A DNA stretch of 64,000 nucleotides from Labedella phragmitis (GCF_004078635.1 NZ_RZNB01000003.1:62001-126000), one strand, 5' to 3'. Counted from the stretch's first letter, positions 7,767 to 16,186 are shown. Numbers and translations are program-made. Notes: generated from the letters alone by a model not told the origin.

Positions 7767-9773
7767 CTACGCCGTCGCCGGACGCGGCGTGATCTGCGGA
7801 CCGCGAGCGGGCGCGGGCTCGGGGTCGGAGCTCACTCCGCCGTCCGTCGCATCCGGCGCGATCGGCGCCTTCTGCCGCGGGATGGCGATCGGGGGCCGGT
7901 CGCTCACGGGACGGTCGGTGCTCGAGAGCCACTGCGGGCGCTCGGGGAGCTTGCGGACGTCCTTGAAGATCTCGGCGAGCTGGTTGTGGTCGAGAGTCTC
8001 GTGCTCGAGCAGCTCTCCCGCGAGGCGGTCGAGGATGTCGCGGTTGTCGCTGATGACCTGGAACGCCTCGTTGTGCGCCTGCTCGAGGAGCGCGCGCACC
8101 TGGCCGTCGACCCGCTGCGCGATCTCCTCGGAGTAGTCGCGCTGGTGACCCATGTCGCGGCCGAGGAAGACCTCCCCGGAGGACTGACCGAGCTTCACGG
8201 GACCGACGTCCGTCGTCATGCCGTACTCGGTCACCATCTTGCGCGCGATGCCCGTGGCCTTCTCGATGTCGTTCGAGGCGCCCGTCGTCGGGTCGTGGAA
8301 GACGAGCTCCTCCGCGACACGGCCGCCCATGGCGTACGTGAGCTGATCGAGCAGCTCGTTGCGGGTCACGGAGTACCGGTCCTCGATGGGGATGACCATC
8401 GTGTACCCGAGCGCACGACCACGCGGCAGGATCGTGACCTTCGTGACGGGGTCGGTGTTGCGCATCGCGGCGGCGGCGAGGGCGTGGCCGCCCTCGTGGT
8501 ACGCCGTGATGAGCTTCTCCTGGTCGCGCATGATGCGCGTGCGACGCTGCGGACCCGCGATGACACGATCGATGGCTTCGTCGAGGGCACGGTTGTCGAT
8601 GAGCTGCGCGTTCGAGCGGGCCGTGAGCAGAGCGGCCTCGTTGAGGACGTTCGCGAGATCGGCTCCCGTGAAGCCCGGCGTCTTGCGGGCGACGACGTCG
8701 AGGTCGACGCTCGGGGCGAGGGGCTTGCCCTTGCCGTGGACCTCGAGGACCTTCTTCCGGCCGAGGAGGTCGGGGGCGTCGACACCGATCTGGCGGTCGA
8801 AACGACCAGGGCGCAGGAGCGCGGGATCGAGGATGTCCGGACGGTTGGTCGCGGCGATCAGGATGACGTTCGTCTTCGGGTCGAAGCCGTCCATCTCGAC
8901 GAGCAGCTGGTTGAGCGTCTGCTCGCGCTCGTCGTGCCCGCCGCCCATCCCCGCGCCGCGGTGACGGCCGACGGCGTCGATCTCGTCGACGAAGATGATC
9001 GCCGGCGAGTTCTCCTTAGCCTGCTGGAAGAGGTCGCGGACGCGGCTCGCACCGACACCCACGAACATCTCGACGAAGTCGGAGCCGGAGATGGAGTAGA
9101 ACGGGACACCGGCCTCGCCCGCGACGGCGCGGGCGAGCAGGGTCTTTCCAGTTCCGGGAGGGCCGTAGAGCAGGACACCCTTGGGGATGCGGGCACCCAC
9201 GGCCTGGAACTTCGCGGGCTCCTTGAGGAAGTCCTTGATCTCCTCGAGCTCCTCGATGGCCTCGTCGCTGCCGGCGACGTCGTCGAAGGTCACCTTCGGC
9301 GACTCCTTCGAGACGAGCTTCGCCTTCGACTTCCCGAACTGCATGACCTTTCCGCCGCCCCCCTGCATGCCGGAGAGCATGATCCAGAAGAAGACGCCGA
9401 TCAGGAGGAGCGGGAGCAGGATCGTGAGGAGCGATCCCCAGAAGCTCGGCTGAGGCACCTTGTCGCTGAAGCCGTCGGACGGATTCGCGGCGTCCACCGC
9501 CGCGACGACGTCCTCGGCGCGCGCGTCGAGGAAGTAGAACTGCACCATCGTGCCGTTCTCGCCGTCGGCCTTGTCGAGGACGAGGTCGACACGATTGTCG
9601 CCCTGCGTGAGGGTCGCCTCCGCCACCGTCTCGCCCTCGAGGAGCTCGAGACCGTGCTGCGTCGAGATCTCCTTGAAGCCGCCGATGTTGAGCAGGCTCG
9701 AACCCACCCAGAACACGAGCACCGCGAGGAGGATGTAGGGAAGCGGGCCCTTGAAGATGCGCTTGAAGTCCAT
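7767..9773 (-). CDS. ftsH: ATP-dependent zinc metalloprotease FtsH
   Basis: 668 residues. FtsH is a membrane-anchored hexameric AAA+ protease that removes damaged membrane proteins and some regulators. Two membrane helices (about 11-29 and 113-133) flank a small extracytoplasmic domain. The AAA domain has Walker A GPPGTGKT (204-211), Walker [16 protein letters not shown], and the [21 protein letters not shown]. The protease domain has the zinc motif HEGGH near residue 430 and the third ligand further on. The tail beyond residue 610 is Pro/Ala-rich. No strong ribosome-binding site is seen before ATG 9773. Confidence 0.97.
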   Translation of the reverse strand: MDFKRIFKGPLPYILLAVLVFWVGSSLLNIGGFKEISTQHGLELLEGETVAEATLTQGDNRVDLVLDKADGENGTMVQFYFLDARAEDVVAAVDAANPSDGFSDKVPQPSFWGSLLTILLPLLLIGVFFWIMLSGMQGGGGKVMQFGKSKAKLVSKESPKVTFDDVAGSDEAIEELEEIKDFLKEPAKFQAVGARIPKGVLLYGPPGTGKTLLARAVAGEAGVPFYSISGSDFVEMFVGVGASRVRDLFQQAKENSPAIIFVDEIDAVGRHRGAGMGGGHDEREQTLNQLLVEMDGFDPKTNVILIAATNRPDILDPALLRPGRFDRQIGVDAPDLLGRKKVLEVHGKGKPLAPSVDLDVVARKTPGFTGADLANVLNEAALLTARSNAQLIDNRALDEAIDRVIAGPQRRTRIMRDQEKLITAYHEGGHALAAAAMRNTDPVTKVTILPRGRALGYTMVIPIEDRYSVTRNELLDQLTYAMGGRVAEELVFHDPTTGASNDIEKATGIARKMVTEYGMTTDVGPVKLGQSSGEVFLGRDMGHQRDYSEEIAQRVDGQVRALLEQAHNEAFQVISDNRDILDRLAGELLEHETLDHNQLAEIFKDVRKLPERPQWLSSTDRPVSDRPPIAIPRQKAPIAPDATDGGVSSDPEPAPARGPQITPRPATA

Positions 9774-9918
9774 AGTGTTTACGGGCGGCTGAGCCCGACA
9801 CCTTTCTGACAGCTGGTGTTACGGGCGCCCTGGCGCCCACAGGCCTCAAGATTAGCGGCACGCCGCTGGGCGACGCCTCCATGTTCCCCGTGGGCGTACA
9901 GGACGCCGGCCGAACGCG

Positions 9919-10470
9919 TCAGGAGTACACGTGAGGCGCGAGGACGGCGACGTCGCGCAGGTTGCGATAGCGCTCGGCGAAGTCGAGGCCGTAGCCGACG
10001 ACGAAGGCGTTCGGGATGTCGAAGCCGACGTACTTGCAGTCGATCTCGACCTTCGCGGCCTCCGGCTTCCGGAGGAGAGCGCAGACCTCGATGGACGCGG
10101 CGCCGCGCGAGGCGAAGTTCTCGAGCAGCCACGACAGGGTCAGCCCGGAATCGATGATGTCCTCGACGATGAGCACGTGTCGGCCCGTCAGGTCGGAGTC
10201 GAGGTCCTTCCGGATCTGCACGACGCCGCTCGACTTCGTTCCCGCGCCGTAGGAACTCACAGCCATCCAGTCCATCTCGACGTGACCGTGCAACGACCGC
10301 GCGAGGTCGGCCATGACCATGACGGCTCCCTTGAGGACACCGACGAGGAGGACATCCTTACCCGCGTAGTCCGCGTCGATCCGCGCGGCCAGCTCGCGCA
10401 GCTTCTCCTGGATCTCCTGTTCGGTGACGAGGATCTCGGTCAATTCGTCGCGGATGTCGCTCGTTTCCAT
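9919..10470 (-). CDS. hpt: Hypoxanthine phosphoribosyltransferase
   Basis: 183 residues. It salvages hypoxanthine and guanine to IMP and GMP using PRPP. The PRPP loop VLIVEDIIDSGLTLSWLL (about 98-115) and the N-terminal VLLVGVLKGAVMVMADLAR are diagnostic; KYVGFDIPNAFVVGYGLDF near the C-terminus binds the purine. In actinobacteria hpt normally follows tilS directly, but here a PEP-mutase-family gene lies between them. A -10 hexamer TAGAAT ends 6 nt before the ATG, indicating its own leaderless transcript. Confidence 0.96.
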   Translation of the reverse strand: METSDIRDELTEILVTEQEIQEKLRELAARIDADYAGKDVLLVGVLKGAVMVMADLARSLHGHVEMDWMAVSSYGAGTKSSGVVQIRKDLDSDLTGRHVLIVEDIIDSGLTLSWLLENFASRGAASIEVCALLRKPEAAKVEIDCKYVGFDIPNAFVVGYGLDFAERYRNLRDVAVLAPHVYS

Positions 10471-10476
10471 GGTCCG

Positions 10477-10482
10477 ATTCTA
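10477..10482 (-). promoter_or_regulatory. -10 element of hpt (probable leaderless promoter)
   Basis: On the minus strand TAGAAT is followed by six bases and then the hpt ATG. With transcription usually beginning about 7 nt after the -10 box, the first transcribed base would be the A of the start codon. No ribosome-binding site lies upstream, which fits a leaderless message. No good -35 box is seen. Confidence 0.6.
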
Positions 10483-10520
10483 GGGCTCGGGTACGGCCGG
10501 AAACGACGACGAGGTGACGC

Positions 10521-10556
10521 CGCCTCACCCCGTCCCGACCGGGACGGAATGAGGCG
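10521..10556 (-). terminator. Hairpin terminator after the ICL/PEP mutase-family gene
   Basis: CGCCTCA (10521-10527) pairs with TGAGGCG (10550-10556) and, inside it, CCGTCCC pairs with GGGACGG around a gacc loop. It lies 22 nt beyond the stop codon of the gene at 10579-11376 and upstream of the hpt promoter, separating the two transcription units. There is no T tract. Confidence 0.6.
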
Positions 10557-10578
10557 ACGACACCTCGCGGCGACGTGG

Positions 10579-11376
10579 TCAGAGCGAGAACTGGAACCCG
10601 AGGTCGTCGGGGTAGTCACCTCCCGCGGTGACGGTCTCGGCGGTGCGCCGCAGGTTGGCGAGGGCCGAGCCGAGGGCGAACGGACCGAAGCTGACACGGC
10701 TGACGCCGAGGTCGGCGAGCCGCGCGAGGGGGACGGCGCCCGGGTGGCCGATGACGGAGATCTTGCCGTCGATCTCGGCGATCGCGCGGGCGACCAGTTC
10801 CTCCGTCGAGAGCCCCAGGACGAAGATGACGTCGGCCCCGGCTTCGAGGTAGGCGTTCGCCCGGGCGACCGCGTCGCTCCACTCGCCGCCGCCGGCGAGG
10901 GTGTCGACGCGCGCGTTGATGACGAGAGGCACGCCGGTGTCCGAAGCGGCGGCTCGGGCGGCGGCGACGCGGGCGGCCGCGACCTCGATCGGGAAGGTCG
11001 GCGCCTTGTCGGCCCCGACGCTGTCCTCGATGTTGATGCCGACCGCACCCGTCTCCGTGATGAGGCGAGCGACGTTCGCTCGAACGCCATCGGTGTCCTC
11101 GGCGTATCCCTTCTCGAAATCGGCGGTGACGGGCAGGTCGACGGCCGCGACGATCCGGCGCACGGAGTCGAGCGCCTCGTCGAGGGGGATGCCTTCGCCG
11201 TCCTCATAGCCACGCGCGTTCGAGACGGAGTGGCTCGCGCTCGCGAGTGCCCGGACTCCCGGAGTACGGGCGACCGTCGTCGCGCTGATCGCGTCCCACA
11301 CGTTCGTGAGGATGAGGGGATCGCCGGGTACATGCAATGAGCGGAGGAGGTCCGCCTTCTCGATCTGAGTTGTCAT
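10579..11376 (-). CDS. Isocitrate lyase/PEP mutase superfamily protein
   Basis: 265 residues, complete. A TIM-barrel enzyme of the phosphoenolpyruvate mutase/isocitrate lyase superfamily: N-terminal LILTNVWDAISATTV, then ASASHSVSNARGYEDGE, VTADFEKGYAED (Mg-binding acidic residues), GAVGINIEDSVG and LVINARVDTL. It lacks the KKCGH-type catalytic loop of true isocitrate and methylisocitrate lyases (present in the prpB product of this window), so it is more like the oxaloacetate decarboxylase or carboxyphosphonoenolpyruvate mutase-like subgroup. The true substrate is unknown. It starts only 4 nt after the tilS stop and ends in its own terminator. Its position between tilS and hpt is unusual. Confidence 0.85.
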   Translation of the reverse strand: MTTQIEKADLLRSLHVPGDPLILTNVWDAISATTVARTPGVRALASASHSVSNARGYEDGEGIPLDEALDSVRRIVAAVDLPVTADFEKGYAEDTDGVRANVARLITETGAVGINIEDSVGADKAPTFPIEVAAARVAAARAAASDTGVPLVINARVDTLAGGGEWSDAVARANAYLEAGADVIFVLGLSTEELVARAIAEIDGKISVIGHPGAVPLARLADLGVSRVSFGPFALGSALANLRRTAETVTAGGDYPDDLGFQFSL

Positions 11377-11380
11377 GCCG

Positions 11381-12427
11381 TCAGTGTGACAGCGACCCGG
11401 TCGCCGTGAACACGAGACGCCCGCCGTTGCGCGATACCCGGATCCCGGGTATGTCGATCGGGCCCTGGCCCTTCCACTCCGTCACGAGCGCGGCGATCGC
11501 GAGGGTGTGCGCGCGCGAGAGGGAAGTGCCGAACTCGCCGCGCGCGACGAGCCGGATGATGCGGTTCCGGATCGCCGCGGGGTTCGCCGCAAGAGCGCCG
11601 ATATCGACGGACAATCCCGCCTCGGCCGGTTCGCAGATCTCCTCGATGAACTCCTCGATCATCTCGTCGAAGGCATCCGAATCCTCTCGCGCCTGCTCGG
11701 CCGTCCGCGCGAGAGCCTCGGCGATACCCGGACCGAGTTCATCCTCGAGGACGGGGAGGACGCGGTGGCGCACGCGAGCGCGTGTGAACGACGCGTCGAC
11801 GTTGTGCGGGTCGTCCCAGGCATCGAGTCCGAGTTCCGCGACGGCCGCGTGCGTGTCGTCGCGGCGGACGGACAAGAACGGGCGCACGAGCCGGCCGGTC
11901 ACCTCGGCCATCCCCTTGAGGCTGCCCGCGCCCGAGCCGCGCGCGAGCCCGAGGAGCACCGTCTCGGCCTGGTCGTCGAGAGTGTGCCCGAGGAGCACTG
12001 CCGAGGCCCCCGTACGCCGGAGCGCTGCGTCGAGAGCCGCGTAGCGGGCGGCACGCGCCGCGCCCTCCGGGCCGCCGTCATCCCCCACCGCAACGGTCTC
12101 GACGGTCGCCTGGAGACCGAACCGGCGCACCGTCTCCGCAGCCCGTTCGGCGACGGCCGCGGATCCGGACTGCAGGCCGTGGTCGACGATCACGGCGGCG
12201 AAGCGCACGCCGAGGACGGGCGCGGCGTGCGCCGCGGCGGCCGCGAGGGCGAGCGAGTCTGGACCTCCGCTCACGGCGACGAGCACGAGCGGCACCTCGT
12301 CGCCGACGCGTTCGAGGACGACGTCGCGATTCGAGAGGGCCCGGATGATCTCGCGGGACAACCGGTGAACCGTGCGGGGGGCGTTCCGCTGGACGCCGGA
12401 ATCGGAGGCGGGGAAGGTGTCGGCCAC
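11381..12427 (-). CDS. tilS: tRNA(Ile)-lysidine synthetase
   Basis: 348 residues. TilS attaches lysine to C34 of the CAU-anticodon tRNA-Ile2, changing its decoding and charging. The PP-loop ATPase motif AVSGGPDSLALAAA is at about residues 48-61, followed by VDHGLQSGS, the AARYAAL helix, LLGHTLDDQAETVLLGLARG and RPFLSVRRDD. GTG at 12427 is chosen: a TAGCGT -10 box lies 8 nt upstream and the longer frame has no better start. It is divergent from ppa, as in related genomes. Confidence 0.93.
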   Translation of the reverse strand: MADTFPASDSGVQRNAPRTVHRLSREIIRALSNRDVVLERVGDEVPLVLVAVSGGPDSLALAAAAAHAAPVLGVRFAAVIVDHGLQSGSAAVAERAAETVRRFGLQATVETVAVGDDGGPEGAARAARYAALDAALRRTGASAVLLGHTLDDQAETVLLGLARGSGAGSLKGMAEVTGRLVRPFLSVRRDDTHAAVAELGLDAWDDPHNVDASFTRARVRHRVLPVLEDELGPGIAEALARTAEQAREDSDAFDEMIEEFIEEICEPAEAGLSVDIGALAANPAAIRNRIIRLVARGEFGTSLSRAHTLAIAALVTEWKGQGPIDIPGIRVSRNGGRLVFTATGSLSH

Positions 12428-12435
12428 GGTCCCCC

Positions 12436-12441
12436 ACGCTA
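12436..12441 (-). promoter_or_regulatory. -10 element of tilS
   Basis: Minus-strand TAGCGT ends 8 nt before the tilS GTG, giving a leader of about zero to two bases. The -35 position (about 12459-12464) falls inside the TTTCTAC/GTAGAAA dyad. Confidence 0.45.
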
Positions 12442-12458
12442 CTCGACGCCCCCATCCT

Positions 12459-12477
12459 TTTCTACAAGACGTAGAAA
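12459..12477. promoter_or_regulatory. Perfect dyad in the tilS-ppa divergent promoter region
   Basis: TTTCTAC, five bases, GTAGAAA: two perfect 7-nt half-sites, and an AT-rich island in very GC-rich DNA. The spacing suits a dimeric helix-turn-helix repressor. Its left arm overlaps the expected -35 of tilS and it lies about 115 nt before ppa. The cognate regulator cannot be named from this sequence. Confidence 0.5.
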
Positions 12478-12590
12478 CAGGTGGGCGGTCCCGGCTTCCA
12501 CTCCGGGGAGCGACGGGGAGCATCCGTTAGTGTGGGTGCCGCCGGTGTCCGACCGGAACGACCCCATCGAATCAACAAGGAGAGCGCCTC

Positions 12591-13085
12591 ATGGCCGCAT
12601 ACGACGTCGTCGTGGAGATCCCCAAGGGCAGCCGCAACAAGTACGAAGTGGACCACGAGACGGGCCGCGTGTATCTCGACCGCGTTCTGTTCACCGCGTT
12701 CGTCTACCCCGTCGACTACGGCTACTTCGAGAACACGCTCGGGCTCGACGGCGACCCCGTCGACGCTCTCGTCCTCCTCGAGTATCCCGTCTTCCCCGGC
12801 GTCGGCGTCAAGGTCCGTCCCGTCGGCGTCCTCAACATGAGCGACGAGGCCGGCTCGGATGCCAAGGTCGTGTGCGTCCCCCACATGGACCCGCGCTGGA
12901 GCCACATTCAGGACCTCTCGGACGTGCCGGAGCAGACGCGCAACGAGATCGAGCACTTCTTCACGCGCTACAAGGACCTCGAGCCCAACAAGTGGGTCAA
13001 GATCGAGGGCTGGGGCGACGCCGCCGAAGCCGAGGAGATCGTCCAGGCCGGCTTCGCGAAGCTCGAGGCCGAGGGATCCCACTAG
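12591..13085 (+). CDS. ppa: Inorganic pyrophosphatase
   Basis: 164 residues, family I soluble pyrophosphatase, which hydrolyses PPi and drives biosynthetic reactions forward. Seen: [20 protein letters not shown] near the N-terminus, [20 protein letters not shown] with the metal-binding Asp residues of the signature, and [15 protein letters not shown] near the C-terminus. A strong AAGGAGA ribosome-binding site precedes the ATG. Length is normal. A long hairpin follows 30 nt after the stop. Confidence 0.97.
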   Translation: MAAYDVVVEIPKGSRNKYEVDHETGRVYLDRVLFTAFVYPVDYGYFENTLGLDGDPVDALVLLEYPVFPGVGVKVRPVGVLNMSDEAGSDAKVVCVPHMDPRWSHIQDLSDVPEQTRNEIEHFFTRYKDLEPNKWVKIEGWGDAAEAEEIVQAGFAKLEAEGSH

Positions 13086-13114
13086 GTCACTTCGCCGGCC
13101 TCGGGCCGGTGCAC

Positions 13115-13153
13115 GACGGGGGCGCCGCACTCACCGAGTGCGGCGCCCCCGTC
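13115..13153 (+). terminator. 18-bp perfect hairpin after ppa
   Basis: GACGGGGGCGCCGCACTC (13115-13132), a 3-nt loop, and its exact reverse complement (13136-13153). It starts 29 nt beyond the ppa stop. No T tract follows, so it may act as an RNA 3' stabiliser or through a non-canonical termination route. Confidence 0.7.
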
Positions 13154-13194
13154 GTCGTGATCCCCCGATCGACCGTCATGATCTCCGATGAACC

Positions 13195-13225
13195 TCCTGA
13201 CGCCCGATCCGATCGGGCGTCAGGA
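13195..13225 (-). terminator. 15-bp hairpin after the M23 peptidase gene
   Basis: TCCTGACGCCCGATC (13195-13209) and its reverse complement (13211-13225) flank a single base. It touches the stop codon of the minus-strand peptidase gene and faces the ppa terminator, so the two convergent genes each have a hairpin. Confidence 0.65.
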
Positions 13226-14590
13226 TCAGAGCGAGACGCCGCGGTTCCGCATGAAGGGCACGGGGTTCTGGGCTGCGCCGTTGACACGCGTCTCGAAGTG
13301 GACGTGCGGGCCCGTCGAGTTGCCCGTGCTGCCCATCGCCGCGATGTATTGGCCGGCGCTCACTCTCTGGCCGCTGCGCACGGCGATGCCGCCGGAGCGG
13401 ATGTGACCGTACGCCGTCGTGACACCGCCACCGTGGGAGATGCGGATGAAGTAGCCGTAACCACCGTTCCAGCCGGCGTACGTCACCGTTCCCGAGGAGG
13501 CCGCGTAGAGCGGGGTTCCGGAGCCGTTCGCGATGTCGACACCGGGGTGGTTCTTACTGCCGATGCCGCCGGGGCTGTTACGGACTCCGAACCCGGAACT
13601 GATCCAACCCGACGCCGGTCGGGCCCAACCCGATCCGCCGCCACCGCCGCTGCTGCTTCCGCCACCGCCACCGCCGCCACCGCCGCCGCTGTTGTTGTTG
13701 TTGTTCTTCTTCGCGGCCTCGGCGGCTTCTCGAGCAGCCTTCTCCGCCGCGGCCTTCTCGGCTTCGCGGCGCTTGCGCTCCTCCTCGACACCCTTCTTGT
13801 ACCCGTCGACCGTCTTGGCCGTCGTGTCCTCGAGGGCGGCGAGCTGGGCCTCCAGCTCCGCCTTCTTGTTCTGCGACTCCTCGAGCGCCGCGACGGCCGC
13901 ATCGGCGGCCGCTTGCGCGGCGATCATGGCCTCTTCCGCGAGGGTGCGGAGGCGCTCGCGCTCCTCGCGTGCAGCTGACGCCTGGTCGCTCAGCGACTGC
14001 GCCGTGTTCCGGGCATTGACGGCCTGGTCGTACACGGACTTGTTGTGCTCGAGCAGCTTGCTCATGGTGCCGAGGGCACCGAGGAGGGCGTCGGGACTCG
14101 CGGACGAGTCGAAGAAGAGGCTGAGCGAGACGTCGCTCCCGCCGCTGCGGTAGAGCTGCGCGGCGACCTGGCCGGCCTTCGCGATCGACTCGTCGGCTTC
14201 GACCTTCTTGTCGTCAGCCTGACTCTGCAGCGAGTCGGCGCGCACGACGGCGTCGTCGAAGGCCTGCTGGGCCTCGAAGTACTCCTGGCCCTTGAGCTCG
14301 GCCTCGGCTTGCGTCGACGCGACCTCGGCCTCGAGTCCCGCGATGAGGTTTTTGATGTTCGTGACCTGGGCGGCCGCGTCCGCCTGGTTCTTCTTGGCCT
14401 TCTGGACGTCGTCCCACGAAGGGTATTTGGCGGCCCACGCCGGCGTCACTCCGGCGACGACTCCCGCGGCGGTGAACACCCCGACGGCTCCGAGGGCGAG
14501 GACCTGGCGGCGGCTCGTGTCACCGCTGCGAGCGCGACGCGAACGCCAGTGGAACACGCTGCCGCGCTTCGGCTTCTTCGGTTCGGACAT
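13226..14590 (-). CDS. Secreted M23-family cell-wall endopeptidase with coiled coil
   Basis: 454 residues. The N-terminus has SRRQVLALGAVG followed by a hydrophobic stretch and AWA-A, a probable twin-arginine signal peptide. Residues about 60-270 form a long coiled coil (QAEAELKGQEYFEAQQAFDD, EEERKRREAEKAAAEKAARE). A Gly/Ser linker of about 25 residues leads to a C-terminal LytM/M23 domain with HPGVDIA (zinc His and Asp), AYGHIR and GPHVHFE. The layout resembles NlpD/EnvC- or RipC-type proteins that cut or regulate cutting of peptidoglycan at division. All expected zinc residues appear present, so it is likely active. ATG 14590 is preceded by GGAG at 6 nt. Confidence 0.92.
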   Translation of the reverse strand: MSEPKKPKRGSVFHWRSRRARSGDTSRRQVLALGAVGVFTAAGVVAGVTPAWAAKYPSWDDVQKAKKNQADAAAQVTNIKNLIAGLEAEVASTQAEAELKGQEYFEAQQAFDDAVVRADSLQSQADDKKVEADESIAKAGQVAAQLYRSGGSDVSLSLFFDSSASPDALLGALGTMSKLLEHNKSVYDQAVNARNTAQSLSDQASAAREERERLRTLAEEAMIAAQAAADAAVAALEESQNKKAELEAQLAALEDTTAKTVDGYKKGVEEERKRREAEKAAAEKAAREAAEAAKKNNNNNSGGGGGGGGGGSSSGGGGGSGWARPASGWISSGFGVRNSPGGIGSKNHPGVDIANGSGTPLYAASSGTVTYAGWNGGYGYFIRISHGGGVTTAYGHIRSGGIAVRSGQRVSAGQYIAAMGSTGNSTGPHVHFETRVNGAAQNPVPFMRNRGVSL

Positions 14591-14794
14591 CACAGACTCC
14601 GGCCACTTTCACATCAGTCACAGGGACAACATCTTCAACAGTACCGAGCGAGGCGGCGAAAGCCATCCCCCGATCACGTGGGCGGTGCCGCATCGTGCTC
14701 GAATCTAAACCGCGTCCGACGGCCCCGGCGGGACATCCGCTGGCACGTCGGAAGACCGCCAGGACCGCCGAATCCTGCGGGCCGGGCAGCGGTT

Positions 14795-14823
14795 TTGGCA
14801 TTTCCCGCCTTCACCCGTATGCT
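14795..14823 (+). promoter_or_regulatory. Promoter of the tRNA-Glu gene
   Basis: TTGGCA (14795-14800), a 17-nt spacer and TATGCT (14818-14823), close to the vegetative sigma consensus. The predicted start, near 14830, is about 29 nt before the mature tRNA. Confidence 0.7.
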
Positions 14824-14858
14824 TGTACGCCGGTAGCCCTTGAGCTTTCGAGCTCGTC

Positions 14859-14931
14859 GGCCCCATCGTTTAGTGGCCTAGGACACCGCCCTTTCACGGC
14901 GGCAGCACGGGTTCGAATCCCGTTGGGGTCA
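14859..14931 (+). tRNA. tRNA-Glu (anticodon TTC)
   Basis: 73 nt. The acceptor stem GGCCCCA pairs with TGGGGTC (one G-U). The anticodon arm CCGCC-CTTTCAC-GGCGG puts TTC at 14893-14895, and the T arm carries GGTTCGAATCC. No encoded CCA. It is preceded by its own promoter. Confidence 0.97.
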
Positions 14932-14935
14932 CGTG

Positions 14936-14965
14936 TTCAAACACGGTGACAGCTACCGATACAAT
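14936..14965 (+). promoter_or_regulatory. Promoter of the tRNA-Asp gene
   Basis: TTCAAA (14936-14941), an 18-nt spacer and TACAAT (14960-14965). The -10 box is strong. Predicted start near 14972, about 26 nt before the tRNA. Confidence 0.55.
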
Positions 14966-14997
14966 TGAAGAGCAGCGCGAGAGCACTGCAAACGTAT

Positions 14998-15074
14998 GGC
15001 CCTGTAGCGCAGTTGGTTAGCGTGCCGCCCTGTCACGGCGGAGGTCGCGGGTTCAAGTCCCGTCAGGGTCGCCA
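14998..15074 (+). tRNA. tRNA-Asp (anticodon GTC)
   Basis: 77 nt including an encoded CCA. The acceptor stem GGCCCTG pairs with CAGGGTC. The anticodon loop CTGTCAC gives GTC at 15032-15034, and the T arm carries GGTTCAAGTCC. A short terminator follows. Confidence 0.97.
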
Positions 15075-15083
15075 TGGTGAGGG

Positions 15084-15110
15084 ACCCTTCCGAATACGGG
15101 AGGGTTTCTT
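15084..15110 (+). terminator. Intrinsic terminator after tRNA-Asp
   Basis: ACCCTTCCG, loop AATA and CGGGAGGGT form a 9-bp stem (one G-U) followed by TTTCTT. A canonical stem plus U-rich tail, 10 nt after the tRNA. Confidence 0.75.
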
Positions 15111-15151
15111 ACCAGTGGGACCGATTCATATTGAACGAGCAGCGTCCCTTC

Positions 15152-15224
15152 GGCTCTGTAGCTCAGTTGGTAGAGCGCACGACTGAAAATCGTGAGGTCA
15201 CGGGATCGACGCCCGTCGGAGCCA
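15152..15224 (+). tRNA. tRNA-Phe (anticodon GAA)
   Basis: 73 nt. The acceptor stem GGCTCTG pairs with CGGAGCC (one T-G). The anticodon arm CACGA-CTGAAAA-TCGTG gives GAA at 15185-15187. The T-loop reads GGGATCGACGCCC. No encoded CCA. A terminator follows at once. Confidence 0.96.
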
Positions 15225-15226
15225 CT

Positions 15227-15273
15227 CGGCCCCTTTTCCAGGCTTCTACTGGGATCGGGGCCGTTTTTCTTTT
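15227..15273 (+). terminator. Intrinsic terminator after tRNA-Phe
   Basis: CGGCCCC (15227-15233) pairs with GGGGCCG (15257-15263), and TTTTTCTTTT follows. It begins 2 nt after the tRNA and has one of the clearest T tracts in the window. Confidence 0.85.
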
Positions 15274-15599
15274 CCCGACCGGTCCGGCGAACGGAAGTCG
15301 ACATCGCCGCGTGGACCGACACGTGGTCGTGATGCGTCTCGTCGAAGCGGCCAGCGGACGTCCCACCTCCGCTTGTCCCCCTTAATGCCGACACAGCAAT
15401 GCTTGCGAGAGAATTGCTAGCTCAGCTAACTTTCACATCAGATGGTTTTCCCCGTCGCCGGCGTACGAGTTCATCGATGTCGTGAGCGCATGGCCGCCAT
15501 CATTTCGGGAGACAGAGGGTCGGTGTTCGGGTCACCGACCCTCTGTCACTTAACGTCTGTCCCGCTCGCGTCGAGTCGGCCGGAAGCGCCTGATCGGAC
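15274..15599. other. Intergenic stretch without a supported gene
   Basis: About 325 nt between the tRNA-Phe terminator and the small minus-strand gene. No reading frame here has both protein-like composition and a ribosome-binding site. It contains a relatively AT-rich patch (about 15390-15445) and the perfect inverted repeat at 15511-15547. Confidence 0.6.
15511..15547 (-). repeat. 15-bp perfect inverted repeat
   Basis: GACAGAGGGTCGGTG (15511-15525), a 7-nt loop, and its exact reverse complement (15533-15547). It ends 52 nt beyond the stop of the minus-strand gene at 15600, so a T-less terminator is the simplest reading. Neither strand shows a T tract after it. Confidence 0.7.
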
Positions 15600-15914
15600 C
15601 TACGTGTCGAAGCCGATGTCGAAATACGTGCTCGAGTCGTCGTAGACGAGGGCCGGGTCGATCGAGCGGACGCGCGCCATCGTCGAGACGCGGCGTCGTG
15701 CGGGTTCGAGGTCGGGAGCATCGACCGCGAGCACGGCCGTGTTCGGGCCGATGAGCATCGACGCCTGCCGCGTCGAGCCGTCCGGCTGGATGACGGGGAT
15801 CTGCACGACCTCCGGGTCTCGCGAAGCCGCGATGTCCCGTGCATGCTTCATGAGATCCTCCCCCGCGCGATCATCCACGACGAACGTCTCCGTTCCGTAG
15901 GTGATGCGTTTCAT
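15600..15914 (-). CDS. Conserved small protein of unknown function
   Basis: 104 residues beginning MKRITYGTETFVVDDRAGED. Predicted mixed alpha/beta, cytosolic, acidic; no membrane segment or cysteine. The region QIPVIQPDGSTRQASMLIGP and the end VYDDSSTYFDIGFD look ordered. I recognise the general style from small actinobacterial proteins but cannot name a family. GAGGGATGTAGGAC before the ATG could serve as a ribosome-binding site. It stands alone between the tRNA trio and the divergent small ORF at 16187. Confidence 0.7.
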   Translation of the reverse strand: MKRITYGTETFVVDDRAGEDLMKHARDIAASRDPEVVQIPVIQPDGSTRQASMLIGPNTAVLAVDAPDLEPARRRVSTMARVRSIDPALVYDDSSTYFDIGFDT

Positions 15915-16174
15915 GTCCTACATCCCTCGCTCTCGACCTGTCTCGATGTTCTTCCGCACCCTCGTCGCGCGAACGGCCGCGGCCCACGTGTTCGGCCGTC
16001 CCCGTCCAGCATCCGCGTTCTCGAAGTCCTGAGGGTCACCTTACGCCGGGAGCAACCGCTGCTCCCGGGGGTTGCACTCGCGAATGCTGTGGTCCGATCG
16101 GGCGGGCGAGCCTCTGCCGCCACCCCCGTGCTCCACCGGTCCACCACCCCGTTCCACCGCCGCAGCAGGGCTGT

Positions 16175-16180
16175 TACCGT
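16175..16180 (+). promoter_or_regulatory. -10 element of the small ORF at 16187 (leaderless)
   Basis: TACCGT is followed by exactly six bases and then ATG, with no ribosome-binding site, so transcription probably starts at the A of the ATG. Confidence 0.5.
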
Positions 16181-16186
16181 CTGGTC

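Noticed and set aside
7761-9809. A 682-codon plus-strand frame opposite ftsH
   Set aside because: Composition is Arg/Asp/Val/Glu-rich and motif-free, while the minus strand encodes a full FtsH.
14859-15273. tRNA trio as an integration site of a mobile element
   Set aside because: No integrase, no repeated tRNA 3' end and no composition break nearby.
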